Source of the DNA: Chloroflexota bacterium
GTDB taxonomy: Bacteria; Chloroflexota; Dehalococcoidia; Dehalococcoidales; RBG-16-60-22
Direction of reading: 5' to 3'
NCBI GenBank assembly: GCA_022574315.1
Contig: JACZSH010000002.1
Coordinates: forward strand, 1 to 34,015
DNA length: 34,015 nt
Shown: positions 1 to 9,459 of the stretch, in pieces
Position numbering within the stretch: position 1 is the first letter of the stretch
Layout: every line of letters starts with the position of its first letter
Program-made: the position numbers and the translations under genes
Notes under the pieces: model-generated
What the model saw: only the letters and a program-made list of their open reading frames with translations
Database searches by the model: none
Told to the model about the DNA's origin: nothing

Positions 1-130
1 AGGGGCGCAGACCTTCCGCAAAACCTCTTGTTTTCCTCTCTAAAACCTCCTCCCCCCTCGTTATTAAGGGAAGGGGGTCAGGGGGATAGGTTAATAAATA
101 GTTCCTGAATCAGGCAAAGTACCATTGGAC
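1..130. other. Gene-free end of window beyond the ribosomal operon
   Basis: I see no credible gene on either strand here. The stretch is purine/pyrimidine biased, with runs of G and C and a G-rich segment around 68-90. It lies beyond the terminator of the ribosomal operon and is probably intergenic spacer. The G-rich segment could belong to a dispersed intergenic repeat, but only one copy is visible. Confidence 0.5.
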
Positions 131-165
131 AAAAAAGAGAGGGGATTTTCACCCCTCTCTTTTTT
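131..165 (-). terminator. Intrinsic terminator after rpsI
   Basis: Two perfectly complementary 14-nt arms (131-144 and 152-165) flank a 7-nt loop. The arms are A6GAGAGGGG and its complement, so the hairpin ends in a T-run in either direction and could work bidirectionally. It lies about 50 nt past the rpsI stop codon and is the only strong terminator seen after the rpsL promoter, so it probably ends the whole superoperon transcript. Confidence 0.9.
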
Positions 166-217
166 GTTTATCGGTTATCAGGAATCTACCGGTGGTAGGC
201 TGACCTCTCCCCAAACT

Positions 218-613
218 TTACCGCTTGGTGTACTGAGGTGCCTTCCGCGCCCGCTTCAGGCCCACCTTTTTCCGCTCTTTGACCCGAGAATCACGGGTCA
301 GCAGGCCGTTCTGTCGCAGCACCGGCTTCAGGCTCTCGTTTGACCTGACCAGGGCCCGGGCTATCCCGTGGGAAATGGCGCCGCTCTGTCCTGACACCCC
401 GCCCCCGTTCACCTTGATAACAACGTTGAATTTACCCAGGCTCTCGCTCACCAGCAGCGGTTGCACTATCGTCCGCTGGTGTTCGTGGCTGGGAAACCGG
501 TCCTCGTAAGGAACGCCGTTGACAATGATGGCGCCGTTACCCGCTGATAGTTTCACCTGGGCTACCGCACATTTTCGTCGGCCGGTCCCGTGGTGGTAAG
601 TCTGCTTATCCAA
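218..613 (-). CDS. rpsI: 30S ribosomal protein S9
   Basis: S9 is a small-subunit protein whose C-terminal tail reaches the P-site tRNA. This 131-residue protein has the family N-terminal GTGRRK motif (about residues 10-15), the central GGG region and the basic C-terminus ending in KR. The start is a TTG with an upstream AAGGGGGG ribosome binding site, because no in-frame ATG fits the conserved N-terminus. It is the last gene of the superoperon, follows rplM in the usual L13-S9 pair, and is followed by a strong terminator. Confidence 0.97.
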   Translation of the reverse strand: MDKQTYHHGTGRRKCAVAQVKLSAGNGAIIVNGVPYEDRFPSHEHQRTIVQPLLVSESLGKFNVVIKVNGGGVSGQSGAISHGIARALVRSNESLKPVLRQNGLLTRDSRVKERKKVGLKRARKAPQYTKR

Positions 614-654
614 TGAACCCCCCCTTAATTCTCCCCGTGTATCTTTCTTCCCGG

Positions 655-1080
655 CTATGGTTGGGTAATATTCGTCTGGGCAACGTGAGGATGAGTATCG
701 CCGGCGTAGACCTTGAGTTTCTTTCTCATGCTGTTGCCCAGACGGGTGTGGGGCAGCATACCCTTTACCGCGTGCTCAAGCGCCCGCGTCGGGTGGGTCT
801 CCATCAGCTTCTCCAGGGTGACGCTTTTCAGGCCTCCCGGATACCCGGTGTGCCGGTAATACAGCTTCTGCTTTGCCTTGTTGCCGGTAACACGCACTTT
901 TTCCGCGTTGATCACCACTACGTAGTCGCCGGTGTCCAGATGAGGAGTAAATATCGGCTTATGCTTCCCCATCAGTAAACTGGCTATCTGGGTGGCCAGC
1001 CTGCCCAGGATCTTATCCGAGGCATCGATAACGTGCCACTGCCGTTCAATATCAGCCGGTTTAGTGCTATAGGTTTTCAA
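655..1080 (-). CDS. rplM: 50S ribosomal protein L13
   Basis: L13 is an early-assembly protein of the large subunit. The 141-residue product has the typical start [15 protein letters not shown], the DKILGRLA segment, the [16 protein letters not shown] block and the [11 protein letters not shown] region. The start codon is TTG and overlaps the truA stop as TTGA, with GGAGGA about 9 nt upstream. Coupling to truA and the following rpsI matches the truA-rplM-rpsI order common in Gram-positive bacteria and Chloroflexota. Confidence 0.97.
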   Translation of the reverse strand: MKTYSTKPADIERQWHVIDASDKILGRLATQIASLLMGKHKPIFTPHLDTGDYVVVINAEKVRVTGNKAKQKLYYRHTGYPGGLKSVTLEKLMETHPTRALEHAVKGMLPHTRLGNSMRKKLKVYAGDTHPHVAQTNITQP

Positions 1081-1850
1081 TTACGTATCTCCTCCCAGGA
1101 ATACGGGTAATTCACCCGTATCAAACACAGCCCGCAGGCTGGAGCCATTGGCCCCGCCAGTCCGGGCTTCTTTGCTTCTATAATACTATAAAAATCAGCC
1201 ACTGTCATCTTGCCCCGCCCGACATTGAGTAATGCCCCGACCGTGTTCCGTACCTGGTGGGGCAGGAACGAGTTGGCGACGATGCGAAAAACTATCAGTT
1301 CCCCGTCCCTCTCCACACTGGCTTGGTAAACGCGCCGCACCGTGCTCTTTTCCCGGCTCTCCAGGCGGGTGGCAAAAGAAGCAAAATCGTGCCTGCCGAC
1401 CAGTGCCCGGCAGGCTTCATTCATGGCTTCTATATTTAAGTCGCCTCTCACCAGGCAGGCGAAACTACGCCTCATCGGCGAGCGCGTCGGGTAATTCAGG
1501 ATGTGATAGCGGTACTCCCGGCTTATCGCATCCCGCCGGGCATTAAAGGTACCCCTGACTCTAAAAGCATCCTTGACGGCGATATCCCGTGGCAGATAGT
1601 AGTTTAAGCCTTTGACGAATGTCTCCGCTGGCAAAGATGACTTCGTCCTGATGCTGGCGACCTGTCCCCTGGCGTGGACTCCGGTATCGGTACGGCTCGC
1701 CGCCATCACCCGAATTTTCTCTCCGGTGAGCTTGCGCAGCGCTTTCTCCATCTCCCCCTGGATGGTGGGCAGCTTGGCCTGTAACTGAAAGCCGTGGTAA
1801 TGTGAGCCGTCGTATTCCATAATCAATACAATCTTGGTATCCGTTGCCAA
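1077..1850 (-). CDS. truA: tRNA pseudouridine(38-40) synthase TruA
   Basis: TruA converts uridines 38-40 of the tRNA anticodon arm to pseudouridine. The 257-residue length is normal. The catalytic Asp is D55 in the SRTDTGVHA motif, and the C-terminal half has the family segment [12 protein letters not shown] with nearby GRG. The start is TTG at 1850, preceded by AGGAAGG at suitable spacing. The gene overlaps rplM by 4 nt and follows rplQ by 34 nt, a conserved link between tRNA modification and the ribosomal operon. Confidence 0.96.
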   Translation of the reverse strand: MATDTKIVLIMEYDGSHYHGFQLQAKLPTIQGEMEKALRKLTGEKIRVMAASRTDTGVHARGQVASIRTKSSLPAETFVKGLNYYLPRDIAVKDAFRVRGTFNARRDAISREYRYHILNYPTRSPMRRSFACLVRGDLNIEAMNEACRALVGRHDFASFATRLESREKSTVRRVYQASVERDGELIVFRIVANSFLPHQVRNTVGALLNVGRGKMTVADFYSIIEAKKPGLAGPMAPACGLCLIRVNYPYSWEEIRN

Positions 1851-1884
1851 GCTGACAACCTTCCTTATCGCCCAACTCCCGGCG

Positions 1885-2238
1885 TTATTCCACCAGTGTC
1901 AGCTGTACCATCGGGGCGCCGTCGCCCAGTCTCGGTCCCAGCTTAACCATACGTGTATAGCCACCGGGTCGCTCACCATACCTCTTGGCCAGGTCGGCAA
2001 ATACTTTTTCGGCCACTGTCTTGTCGGTAACCACCGTTAGCGCCCGGCGGAAAGCACTTAAGCCACCCTCTTTGCCCAGGGTGATTATCTTCTCGGCCTG
2101 GCCGCGTACTTCCTTCGCCTTGGCTTCGGTGGTCACAATTTTCTCGTAGTTCAGCAGGTCGGTCACCTGGTTGCGATACAGCGCTTTACGGTGGCCCATT
2201 GACCTGCCTAATTTTCTACCGGCTACTTTGTGTCTCAT
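1885..2238 (-). CDS. rplQ: 50S ribosomal protein L17
   Basis: L17 is a large-subunit protein near the exit tunnel. The product is 117 residues, the short bacterial form. It begins [12 protein letters not shown] followed by the [14 protein letters not shown] segment that defines the family, and ends with [15 protein letters not shown]. It follows rpoA by 5 nt, as in most bacteria, so alpha subunit and L17 are made from the same message. Confidence 0.97.
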   Translation of the reverse strand: MRHKVAGRKLGRSMGHRKALYRNQVTDLLNYEKIVTTEAKAKEVRGQAEKIITLGKEGGLSAFRRALTVVTDKTVAEKVFADLAKRYGERPGGYTRMVKLGPRLGDGAPMVQLTLVE

Positions 2239-2243
2239 ATTAC

Positions 2244-3293
2244 CTACTCTTCAGATTGACTTTCGTTATCCGCGGTGGACTCTTCCTCTTCAGCGGTTAT
2301 CCCGGATTCCGGTTCGACTGTTTCTTCCGGGGTGGCCGATTCCAGTTCTGTTTTTAACTCGGCCGACGCCGCCAGGGAAAGACCTATCTCCTGTAGTTTC
2401 TCTTCTATCTCATGGAAAGATTTCTGCCCGAAATTACGCAGCTTGAGCAGTTCCCTCGGCTTCTTGCTGATTAGCTCCCCCACGGTGGCAATGCCGCTGC
2501 GCCTCAGGCAGTTCATGGTGCGTACGGAAAGGTCCAGTTGCTCCACCGACAGGTTGTATTTCTCATCCGGAATGGACAGGCGGATAAGCTGTTCCTCCGC
2601 TTTCATCTGCGAAATCTTTACGTACTCCAGGAACGGGGTCAGCTGCTCAATCAGGATATTGGCCCCGACACTTATGGCATCAACCGGCGACATTGTGCCG
2701 TCGGTCCATACTTCAAATATCAGCCTCTCCCGGCTCATCTCCCGGCCAACGTGCACCGGTTCCACGTCATAGTTAATCTTGCGTATCGGGGTGAAAATGG
2801 CGTCCACCGGGATAGTTCCCACCGGCATATTATCGTTTGACTCGGCTTGCCGGTACCCTTCACCCAGTTCGACGTCGAACTCTACGTATAGATTGGCATC
2901 CGGAGAATCCAGCGTAATGAGACACTGCTCAGGGTTGGTTATCTCAAAATCAGCCGATGGTTTGATGTCCGAGGCGCAAAACTTCCCTTCTCCTTTCACG
3001 TCGAGTATCAGTTTGCCGGGCTGGTTGGCCAGAGCTTTTATTCTCAGCGCCTTGACGTTGAGGAGAAACTCCATGACGTCTTCCTTGGCGTGGGGAATTA
3101 CCGTAAATTCATGCCGGATTCCTTCGATTTTAACCTGAGCTACGGCGGCTCCTGGAAGATAGCTAAGTAACACCCGTCGCATCGCGTTACCCAGTGTAAC
3201 CCCAAATCCCTTTTCCAGTGGCTCAACCAGGAATCGCCCGAAGTTACCCTCGCTCTCTACACAGTCAATTTTAGGGATTACCAGACGAGACAA
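2244..3293 (-). CDS. rpoA: RNA polymerase alpha subunit
   Basis: Alpha dimerises to nucleate RNA polymerase assembly, and its C-terminal domain contacts UP elements and activators. The N-terminal domain includes the [20 protein letters not shown] segment (about residues 29-48). The C-terminal helix-hairpin domain lies at about 245-308, with GIATVGELI and [16 protein letters not shown]. The protein is 349 residues because of an additional acidic tail (about 311-349). The start is TTG at 3293 with AGGAGG 9 nt upstream. It sits between rpsD and rplQ, the standard alpha-operon position. Confidence 0.97.
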   Translation of the reverse strand: MSRLVIPKIDCVESEGNFGRFLVEPLEKGFGVTLGNAMRRVLLSYLPGAAVAQVKIEGIRHEFTVIPHAKEDVMEFLLNVKALRIKALANQPGKLILDVKGEGKFCASDIKPSADFEITNPEQCLITLDSPDANLYVEFDVELGEGYRQAESNDNMPVGTIPVDAIFTPIRKINYDVEPVHVGREMSRERLIFEVWTDGTMSPVDAISVGANILIEQLTPFLEYVKISQMKAEEQLIRLSIPDEKYNLSVEQLDLSVRTMNCLRRSGIATVGELISKKPRELLKLRNFGQKSFHEIEEKLQEIGLSLAASAELKTELESATPEETVEPESGITAEEEESTADNESQSEE

Positions 3294-3314
3294 TGGAATC
3301 TACCTCCTATTTCG

Positions 3315-3944
3315 TTATCGCGAGTAGAACTCAACTATGGTCTTGCCGTCAAACGTCGCATCAATATCATCGGGTGTAGGCATGGACAGGAGATGGCCGA
3401 CCATATTTTCCTTATCCAGGCTCAACCAGTCCAGGACGGTCTTGGCTTCGATTGTCTGGATAAGGTCTTTATAGTATTCTAATTTGGCGCTCGCCGGGCG
3501 CCAACTGATGGTATCACCTTCTTTCACCAGGCAGGAAGGTATATCCGTCTTGTGTCCGTTGAGCAGGATATGTCCGTGGCGGACCAGCTGGCGTGCCTGG
3601 GCGCGGGAATCGGCAAATCCCAGACGAAAAACGATATTGTCAAGTCGCCTCTCCAGCAGTATCAGCAGATTTTCACCGGTGATACCGGATTGCCTTTCCG
3701 CCGAGGCAAAAATGTTCCGAAACTGTCTTTCGAGGATTCCGTAACTCTGGCGCGCTTTTTGTTTTTCCCGAAGTTGCAGGGCGCGGTCGGAAAACTTGGG
3801 CCGCCGTCGGCTTAGCTGCTGCCCCGGGGGTTTCGGTCGCTTGTCTACGCCGCATTTGGGTGTAAAACAGCGGTTACCCTTCAAAAAAAGTTTCCCGCCG
3901 GCGCGGCGACATAATCGGCAAACTGGTCCTGTATATCTAGCCAT
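3315..3944 (-). CDS. rpsD: 30S ribosomal protein S4 (zinc form)
   Basis: S4 is a primary 16S rRNA binder and assembly initiator. The 209-residue protein has an N-terminal four-cysteine cluster (C9, C12, C26, C31), the zinc-binding version of S4, and a C-terminal S4 RNA-binding domain with [21 protein letters not shown] followed by HGHILLNG. It lies between rpsK and rpoA, as in Clostridia, Proteobacteria and Chloroflexota but not Bacillus. In well-studied bacteria S4 represses the alpha operon. I see no specific S4 target here. Confidence 0.97.
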   Translation of the reverse strand: MARYTGPVCRLCRRAGGKLFLKGNRCFTPKCGVDKRPKPPGQQLSRRRPKFSDRALQLREKQKARQSYGILERQFRNIFASAERQSGITGENLLILLERRLDNIVFRLGFADSRAQARQLVRHGHILLNGHKTDIPSCLVKEGDTISWRPASAKLEYYKDLIQTIEAKTVLDWLSLDKENMVGHLLSMPTPDDIDATFDGKTIVEFYSR

Positions 3945-3956
3945 GTCTCCTCTCTT

Positions 3957-4349
3957 CTACACTCGTCTCTTTTTCGGTGGCCGGCAGCCATTGTGCGGGA
4001 TGCGTGTCACATCCCGGATGCCGGTAATATATAGCCCTGAACTCTGTAAAGAACGGATAGCTGCTTCACGTCCGCTCCCCGGACCCTTGACAAATACCTC
4101 AATCTGGCGCAGGCCGTGCGTCATCGCCCGGCGAGCTGTATCACGGGCTGCCATCTGGGCGGCATACGGTGTCCCTTTGCGCGAGCCCTTAAATCCGGCC
4201 GTCCCGGAGCTTCCCCAGGCAATGACGTTACCCTGCGGGTCGGTCAAGGTCACTATGGTATTGTTAAAAGTAGACTGGACGTAGGCCTTCCCGACGGGAA
4301 TAGACTTACGCTCCCGCTTTCTGGCCTTGGGTCGTTTTTTCTGTGCCAT
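3957..4349 (-). CDS. rpsK: 30S ribosomal protein S11
   Basis: S11 forms part of the 30S platform near the mRNA exit. The 130-residue product shows the family segments [33 protein letters not shown] and [23 protein letters not shown], with the basic end [13 protein letters not shown]. The length is typical. It follows rpsM by 17 nt and precedes rpsD by 12 nt within the alpha-operon block. Confidence 0.97.
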   Translation of the reverse strand: MAQKKRPKARKRERKSIPVGKAYVQSTFNNTIVTLTDPQGNVIAWGSSGTAGFKGSRKGTPYAAQMAARDTARRAMTHGLRQIEVFVKGPGSGREAAIRSLQSSGLYITGIRDVTRIPHNGCRPPKKRRV

Positions 4350-4366
4350 CCTGTTCTCCTTGCCTT

Positions 4367-4756
4367 TTATTTCTTGGTCATGCCGCGTCGTTGTCCTCGG
4401 CCCGCCACGGTCCGGCGGGTGCCGCGTCGCGAACGGGCATTAGTTCGTGTTCGTTGCCCCTTGGAGGGTAGATTATGGCGATGTCTTATACCCCGGTAGC
4501 TCCCGATTTCCACCAGACGTTTTACGTTTAAGTTGACCTCTCTCCGCAGGTCACCCTCAACCCGGTACTGCTTGTCAATAATCTCACGGAGGTGGTTAAC
4601 CTCCTCTTCGGTCAGTTCGTTCACCTTGGTCTCCGGGCTGATTTCAGCCTGGGCTAAGATTTGCTGACTCAGCACCGAGCCGATTCCGTAAATATACTGG
4701 AGTGAGACCCAGACCTGCTTATTTCGGGGTATATCTACACCGGCAATTCGTGCCAT
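4367..4756 (-). CDS. rpsM: 30S ribosomal protein S13
   Basis: S13 sits in the head of the small subunit and forms intersubunit bridges. The product has 129 residues, starts [13 protein letters not shown], and carries the YIYGIG helix-hairpin segment and the basic C-terminal tail with [26 protein letters not shown] start with AAGGAGGAAA upstream. It lies between rpmJ and rpsK, the conserved infA-rpmJ-rpsM-rpsK order. Confidence 0.97.
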   Translation of the reverse strand: MARIAGVDIPRNKQVWVSLQYIYGIGSVLSQQILAQAEISPETKVNELTEEEVNHLREIIDKQYRVEGDLRREVNLNVKRLVEIGSYRGIRHRHNLPSKGQRTRTNARSRRGTRRTVAGRGQRRGMTKK

Positions 4757-4783
4757 CTAATTTCCTCCTTGCTTCATTGGAGA

Positions 4784-4897
4784 CTAACCCTGCCTCTGCT
4801 TGTGTTTGGGGTTGACACAGATGATTCTGACCACACCCTGCCTTTTCACCACTTTGCACTTTTCGCACCTGACTTTTACTGAAGCTCTAACTTTCAT
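4784..4897 (-). CDS. rpmJ: 50S ribosomal protein L36 (zinc form)
   Basis: This short gene encodes 37 residues beginning [14 protein letters not shown] and ending PKHKQRQG, translated by hand between infA and rpsM. The zinc-ribbon ligands are C11, C14, C27 and H32, the standard C+ form of L36, so no second zinc-free copy is implied here. L36 stabilises 23S rRNA packing late in 50S assembly. The ATG follows infA by 17 nt, with an AAGGA-like ribosome binding site. Confidence 0.95.
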   Translation of the reverse strand: MKVRASVKVRCEKCKVVKRQGVVRIICVNPKHKQRQG

Positions 4898-4914
4898 TAC
4901 CTGACATCCTTAAA

Positions 4915-5133
4915 CTATTTGAACCGGTAGGTAATCCGGCCTCGACTCAGGTCATAAGGTGAAAGCTCTATCAATACCTTATCGCCGGGCAGGACCCTGA
5001 TATAATGCTTCCTTATCTTGCCTGAGATGTGAGCCAGTACCATATGCTCATTCGGCAACACAACGCGGAACATGGCATTGGGTAGCGCCTCTACCACCGT
5101 TCCCTCAACCTCAATGGCTTCTTTCTTAGGCAT
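4915..5133 (-). CDS. infA: Translation initiation factor IF-1
   Basis: IF-1 is a single OB-fold protein that occupies the 30S A site during initiation. I place the start at the ATG giving [11 protein letters not shown] (72 residues), because it matches the family length and is preceded by AAAGGGG at normal spacing. An in-frame ATG 33 nt upstream would add 11 unrelated residues. Family features are [20 protein letters not shown]-like [20 protein letters not shown] and the end [12 protein letters not shown]. The start overlaps the end of map by 8 nt, suggesting translational coupling. Confidence 0.95.
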   Translation of the reverse strand: MPKKEAIEVEGTVVEALPNAMFRVVLPNEHMVLAHISGKIRKHYIRVLPGDKVLIELSPYDLSRGRITYRFK

Positions 5134-5884
5134 ATTCCCCTTTAGTAAGTACCTCCGGTTCACCATCGGTTATGGCGATGGTGTGTTCAAAATGTGCCGA
5201 AAGACTGCCGTCCGCAGTCAATACTGTCCATTTGTTATTGTTGAGACGGGTACGCCAGCCGCCCCGGTTCACCATCGGCTCAATGGCCAGCACCATGCCT
5301 CTTTTCAGTACCGGCCCCGAATTGGGCAGGCCAAAGTTCGGTATCTGTGGTTCTTCATGCATATCCCGCCCGATACCGTGTCCCGTATACTCGCGCACCA
5401 CCGAAAAACCTCTCGACTCGGCGAAATTTTGAATCGCCGCCGAGACGTCTCCCAGCCTGGCTCCGGACTGTGCGGCGTTAATACCGGCTTCCAGGGCGCC
5501 GGCGGTCGCTTTCAGAAGCTCTTTAGCCTCCGGACTCGTCTCGCCCACGGCCACCGTCGTCGCCGCGTCCCCCTGGAGACCCTGGAAAATCGCCCCAAAG
5601 TCCATGGAGATGATATCTCCCTGGCGCAGCACGCGCTTACCCGGAATCCCGTGTACTATTTCGTCGTTGATTGCCACGCACACATTGGCCGGAAATCCCC
5701 GGTATCCCTTAAAGGAAGACGTGGCGTTGCGCTTTTTTAGTTCCCTCTCGGCGATAATATCCAGCTCCTTTGTGGCCAAACCCGGTTTTATTTGCTTGCT
5801 CATTATTTCCAGTATCTCGGCGACAATCCTCCCGGCCTGCCGCATCAATTTCATCTCCTCGTCAGTCTTGATGATGATACTCAT
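5126..5884 (-). CDS. map: Methionine aminopeptidase, type I
   Basis: This enzyme removes the initiator Met from nascent proteins. The 252-residue product has all five dinuclear-metal ligands: D95, D106, H169, E202 and E233, plus the substrate-site H78 in the [11 protein letters not shown] segment. It lacks an N-terminal SH3 or zinc-finger extension, so it is the short type Ia form. The start overlaps the adk stop as ATGA and its 3' end overlaps infA, so adk, map and infA are translationally linked. Their position beside secY is widely conserved. Confidence 0.97.
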   Translation of the reverse strand: MSIIIKTDEEMKLMRQAGRIVAEILEIMSKQIKPGLATKELDIIAERELKKRNATSSFKGYRGFPANVCVAINDEIVHGIPGKRVLRQGDIISMDFGAIFQGLQGDAATTVAVGETSPEAKELLKATAGALEAGINAAQSGARLGDVSAAIQNFAESRGFSVVREYTGHGIGRDMHEEPQIPNFGLPNSGPVLKRGMVLAIEPMVNRGGWRTRLNNNKWTVLTADGSLSAHFEHTIAITDGEPEVLTKGEYA

Positions 5885-6543
5885 CCGGTGACGAACGCTC
5901 CCTCGTGAAGGGCGGCTTCGATTCTGCCGGTTACTTCGTCCACGCTGCCTTCTCCGTCAACCTCCAGCAGTCTCCCCTTTCGGGTGTAATAATCTATCAG
6001 GGGTGCCGTCTGGGCAAAATAGACTTCCAGCCGCTTTTGCACCGTTTCGGCAGTATCATCGGGACGCTGGTACAGCTCGCCGCCGCACCGGTCGCACTTA
6101 CCGTTCCGCCCGGGCGGAGACTTTTTGGCGCTGTAAACTGCCTGGCAGTGGCGGCATACCCACCGCTCACCCAGCCTTCTTTGCCTTTCTTTTTCCGGAA
6201 CCTTGATATATACCACCTTATCTATACCCCTGTTTTTCCCGGCCAGTGCTTTATCCAGTGCCTCGGCCTGCTCCAGGTTCCGCGGGAACCCGTCCAGGAT
6301 GGCTCCAGCCTCGCCTTCGGGTGCGGCTATCTTTTCCAGCACCATCCGCGTCGTTATTTCGTCCGGGACCAGCTGCCCCTTTTCCATATAAGCCCTGGCC
6401 TGTATCCCCAGGTCTGTTCCTTGCTCCAGTGCCTGTCGGAACAGGTCGCCGGAAGCGATATATGCTGACCTCAGCTTCTGGGCCACCGCCGCCGCCTGGG
6501 TACCTTTACCCGCCCCGGGGGCTCCCAGAAAGATAATATACAC
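5881..6543 (-). CDS. adk: Adenylate kinase (zinc-LID form)
   Basis: Adk catalyses ATP + AMP to 2 ADP in the cytoplasm. The 220-residue protein has the P-loop GAPGAGKGT (8-16), the AMP-site segments SGDLFR and DGFPRN, and a long LID with four cysteines C130, C133, C150 and C153 expected to hold structural zinc. The start is GTG with AGAGG about 8 nt upstream. It lies 74 nt after secY, one of the largest gaps in the superoperon, and overlaps map by 4 nt. Confidence 0.97.
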   Translation of the reverse strand: MYIIFLGAPGAGKGTQAAAVAQKLRSAYIASGDLFRQALEQGTDLGIQARAYMEKGQLVPDEITTRMVLEKIAAPEGEAGAILDGFPRNLEQAEALDKALAGKNRGIDKVVYIKVPEKERQRRLGERWVCRHCQAVYSAKKSPPGRNGKCDRCGGELYQRPDDTAETVQKRLEVYFAQTAPLIDYYTRKGRLLEVDGEGSVDEVTGRIEAALHEGAFVTG

Positions 6544-6570
6544 CTTTTTTGCCTCTTTTAAAACTATGCG

Positions 6571-6610
6571 CGGCGGGGATATCTGGTGGTCTCGGTTACC
6601 TGTCCCGCCG
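6571..6610. other. Possible hairpin in the secY-adk gap
   Basis: Seven-base arms CGGCGGG (6571-6577) and CCCGCCG (6604-6610) are complementary and enclose a 26-nt interior in the gap between the secY stop and the adk start. There is no clear T-run, so it looks more like a processing or regulatory structure than a terminator. Chance pairing in GC-rich DNA is possible. Confidence 0.3.
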
Positions 6611-6617
6611 GATTTCG

Positions 6618-7928
6618 TTATTTTATAAAACCCTCGTAGCGTCTCATTACCAGTTGCGCCTCAAGCTGTTTCATCGTGTCGAGGACCACGCCCACCATGA
6701 TAAGTAAGCCCAGGCTGGAGAGCTGTATCACCTCGATGTTGGTAATCGTCCGCACCACGAAGGGCATGACCGCTATCGAGGCCAGGAAAAGGGCTCCTCC
6801 CCAGGTAATCCGGTTAATCACCCCGTTGAGATAGGTGGCGGTATTCTTGCCGGGTCGTATCCCGGGAATAAACCCGCCCTGCCTCTGTAAAGTGTTCGGC
6901 AGGTCCTGTTGCTGGAAGACCACCATGGTGTAAAAAAAGGTAAACCCCATCGCCAACAAAAAATAGAGGCCCCAGTAGAACAGACCCAGGGGCAGGGGCG
7001 CGTTGGGACTGAACACCTGCATTATGGTATTCGCGAAGTTCGGCTGCATCGGGTTGGAGAAATAGCTGGCCACGATACCCGGGAAGATAACCAGTGACAT
7101 GGCGAAGATAAGCGGTATCATGCCGGAACTATTTACCCGCAATGGGATGTGGGTGCTTCCGGACTGCCGGTACATGCGGCCCGAGCGGAATACGCTCTTG
7201 GCGTACTGCACCGGGATACGGCGGTGTGCCTCGGTAAAGACAACGATTACCGCTATCGTCAGCACAACCATGAGTATGTAAACGAACAGTCCGCCAATGT
7301 TATCCCTGGCCAGGAACCCCTGGCTAATCATCGTCGGCAGACCCGCCACGATACCGCCAAATATAATTATCGATATGCCGTTACCGATGCCGTATTCCGT
7401 AATCATCTCTCCCATCCAGACCAGTAATATGGTGCCGGCCACCATTGACGCCACCATCGCTATCATCGGTAAAACACCCACGCTGCTGACCACTCCCTCA
7501 CGTTGCAGGTAGACCAGCTGTCCGTAACCGCTGACGGCGGCCAGCGGTATCACCAGCCAGTGGGTAATCAGGTTAATCCGGTTCCTGCCTGACTCTCCCT
7601 CGCGGGAAAGGGCTTGCAGACGCGGGATTACCGGTACCAGCAGCATCATAATGATTGAAGCCGTAATGTAGGGATAGACCCCCATCGCCGCCACGCTGAG
7701 TCGCCGCATCGCGCCGCCGCTGAAAAGGTCAAGCATCCCCAGTAGTGCGTTGCGCTCGAAAAGCGCTCCCAGGGCGTCTAAATCCACCCCGGGAAGCGGC
7801 ACGTGGGCAATGAACCGGAATATTATCAGGATACCGGCGGTAATGAGGATTTTTCGCCTCAGGTCCGGCAGGCTGAAGGCATCGAGCATTGCCTGGAGTA
7901 ATTTCGGCCTACCTTGCCTTGGCCGCAT
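6618..7928 (-). CDS. secY: Protein translocase subunit SecY
   Basis: SecY forms the protein-conducting channel of the Sec translocon in the cytoplasmic membrane. The 436-residue product has the ten hydrophobic segments expected. Family signatures include the N-terminal IPLPGVD-like HVPLPGVDLDAL, GISIIIFGGIVAGLP, the cytoplasmic loop RRIPVQYAKS and the C-terminal QLVMRRYEGF. The ATG at 7928 lies inside the end of rplO and is preceded by GGAGG at 6 nt. An internal ATG 13 codons later lacks such a site. Position between rplO and adk is canonical. Confidence 0.96.
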   Translation of the reverse strand: MRPRQGRPKLLQAMLDAFSLPDLRRKILITAGILIIFRFIAHVPLPGVDLDALGALFERNALLGMLDLFSGGAMRRLSVAAMGVYPYITASIIMMLLVPVIPRLQALSREGESGRNRINLITHWLVIPLAAVSGYGQLVYLQREGVVSSVGVLPMIAMVASMVAGTILLVWMGEMITEYGIGNGISIIIFGGIVAGLPTMISQGFLARDNIGGLFVYILMVVLTIAVIVVFTEAHRRIPVQYAKSVFRSGRMYRQSGSTHIPLRVNSSGMIPLIFAMSLVIFPGIVASYFSNPMQPNFANTIMQVFSPNAPLPLGLFYWGLYFLLAMGFTFFYTMVVFQQQDLPNTLQRQGGFIPGIRPGKNTATYLNGVINRITWGGALFLASIAVMPFVVRTITNIEVIQLSSLGLLIMVGVVLDTMKQLEAQLVMRRYEGFIK

Positions 7929-8373
7929 GCGCTACCTCCTCGACCGTACCCCCGGCGGCCTCTATCTTGGCTCTGGCCGCCGCCGAAAATTTGGTTGCCC
8001 TCACCGTGAGCGGGTGGCTCAGGTCACCACGGGCCAGGATCTTCACCGGCTGGCGTAAAGATTTAATCAGGCCGGTGGCTGCCATCGTTTCCAGCGTTAC
8101 TTCGGCCCCTGATTCAAATGCGTTAAGGCTGCTCAGGTTGACCACACTGTACTCGGTCCGGAAGATATTGGTAAAACCACGCTTCCGGGGCAGCCGTTTG
8201 ATTAACGGTAATTGCCCGCCTTCAAATCCCGGACGCATTTTGTAGCCGGCGCGGGATTTTTGTCCCCCTGAACCCCGTCCGGAGTAGGTGCCATGTCCGC
8301 TGCCGTTACCACGCCCCACTCGCTTTCGAGCTTTCCGGGCGCCAGGGGATGGGGAAAGATTGTCCTGCCTCAC
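7909..8373 (-). CDS. rplO: 50S ribosomal protein L15
   Basis: L15 is a late-assembly large-subunit protein. The 154-residue product has the glycine-rich, basic N-terminal extension ([18 protein letters not shown]), then [21 protein letters not shown] and a globular C-terminus with [11 protein letters not shown] at the end. It starts with GTG overlapping the rpmD stop (GTGA), with GGAGGAGG upstream. Its 3' end overlaps secY by 20 nt. Confidence 0.96.
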   Translation of the reverse strand: MRQDNLSPSPGARKARKRVGRGNGSGHGTYSGRGSGGQKSRAGYKMRPGFEGGQLPLIKRLPRKRGFTNIFRTEYSVVNLSSLNAFESGAEVTLETMAATGLIKSLRQPVKILARGDLSHPLTVRATKFSAAARAKIEAAGGTVEEVAHAAKAR

Positions 8374-8555
8374 GAGTTTGCCTCCTCCACTTTAACGAGA
8401 TGTCTGACTTTGTTAATCATCCCCCGGACTGACATTGAATCATCGTGGACAACACTCTGGTGCAAGCGATGAAAACCCAGGGAGGTTAAGGTCCTTTTCT
8501 GGTCTTCCTTGTAGCCGATGCCACTCTTTATCCAGGTAACGCGCAGTTTAGCCAC
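8370..8555 (-). CDS. rpmD: 50S ribosomal protein L30
   Basis: L30 is a small non-universal large-subunit protein. The 61-residue product starts [15 protein letters not shown] and carries the conserved [26 protein letters not shown] stretch in two parts. The start is GTG and overlaps rpsE by 8 nt, and the stop overlaps the rplO start. The rpsE-rpmD-rplO order is standard for the spc block. Confidence 0.95.
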   Translation of the reverse strand: MAKLRVTWIKSGIGYKEDQKRTLTSLGFHRLHQSVVHDDSMSVRGMINKVRHLVKVEEANS

Positions 8556-9075
8556 TGGTGCCCGCCTCCTCTTTTACGTAACCGGTTCCCTTGCGCTGTC
8601 TAATCACCTCTTTCGGGTCCCGGAGTTGGCTCAAGGCGAGTACCGTTGCCTTGGCCACGTTGATATGGTTGGCGCTGCCCAGTGACTTCGTTAAAATATC
8701 CTTGATACCGCAGGCTTCAATTACGGAGCGGACGCTGCCGCCGGCGATGACGCCGGTGCCCGGCGACGCCGGTTTCAACATAACTTTGGCGGCACCGAAA
8801 TTGACGGTTATCTCGTGGGGAATGGTCGTTCCGGCCAGGGGTACCTTAATCAGGTTCTTTTTCGCTTCGACGCCGCCTTTATTGATCGCCGCCGGCACTT
8901 CATTGGCTTTGCCAATGCCCAGGCCTACGTGCCCGTTACCGTCACCGGTCGCCACCAGGGCGCTAAACCGGAGGCGTTTGCCCCCCTTCATCACCTTGGC
9001 GACGCGGTTGATATACATCAGCTTGTCGTTCAGGGTCAGATCTGTTGGGTCTATCTTGCTTATTATTTTCTTCAT
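8548..9075 (-). CDS. rpsE: 30S ribosomal protein S5
   Basis: S5 contributes to decoding accuracy and mRNA unwinding at the entry channel. The 175-residue protein shows the double-stranded RNA-binding domain with [18 protein letters not shown] and [12 protein letters not shown], followed by the [31 protein letters not shown] domain. ATG start 16 nt after rplR. Its last codons overlap rpmD. Confidence 0.97.
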   Translation of the reverse strand: MKKIISKIDPTDLTLNDKLMYINRVAKVMKGGKRLRFSALVATGDGNGHVGLGIGKANEVPAAINKGGVEAKKNLIKVPLAGTTIPHEITVNFGAAKVMLKPASPGTGVIAGGSVRSVIEACGIKDILTKSLGSANHINVAKATVLALSQLRDPKEVIRQRKGTGYVKEEAGTSG

Positions 9076-9091
9076 AATTCGGCTTTCTCTT

Positions 9092-9457
9092 TTAGAATTT
9101 TAATCCGCCTTGCCGGGCGGCTTCCGCCAGCGCTTTCACCCGGCCGTGGTACTTGTAACCACCGCGGTCGAAGGCCACCTCTTTTATCCCCAGGCCCAGG
9201 GCTCGCTTCGCAATCATGGTGCCCACCACTTCGGCTTCGCCTGACTTTACCTTGCCGTCCAGTTTATCTTTCGTTTCCGGGTCGGTGGTCGAAGCTGATG
9301 TCAGGGTGTGGCCTTGCGTATCGTCGATAACCTGTGCGTAAATATGGTTCGTACTGCGGAAGACACAAAGGCGCGGCCGGCTGGTGGTACCCTTTAGCTT
9401 GGCTCTGACCCGGGCGTGCCTCCGATAACGTGCCAGTCTCGTTTTGTTGCTTTTCAT
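9092..9457 (-). CDS. rplR: 50S ribosomal protein L18
   Basis: L18 binds 5S rRNA and links it to the large subunit. The 121-residue product has [35 protein letters not shown] split over the RNA-binding N-terminus, and the C-terminal [22 protein letters not shown] typical of the family. Translation is tightly linked to rplF, whose stop lies 2 nt before the L18 ATG. Confidence 0.97.
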   Translation of the reverse strand: MKSNKTRLARYRRHARVRAKLKGTTSRPRLCVFRSTNHIYAQVIDDTQGHTLTSASTTDPETKDKLDGKVKSGEAEVVGTMIAKRALGLGIKEVAFDRGGYKYHGRVKALAEAARQGGLKF

Positions 9458-9459
9458 CG

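Noticed and set aside
60..92. G-rich segment near the window start as a dispersed repeat or G-quadruplex
   Set aside because: Only one copy is visible and the G-runs are irregular, so neither claim can be supported from this window.
5134..5166. Longer IF-1 starting at 5166
   Set aside because: The added 11 residues are encoded within the end of map and do not match the family, whereas the ATG at 5133 has a good binding site and gives the normal 72 residues.
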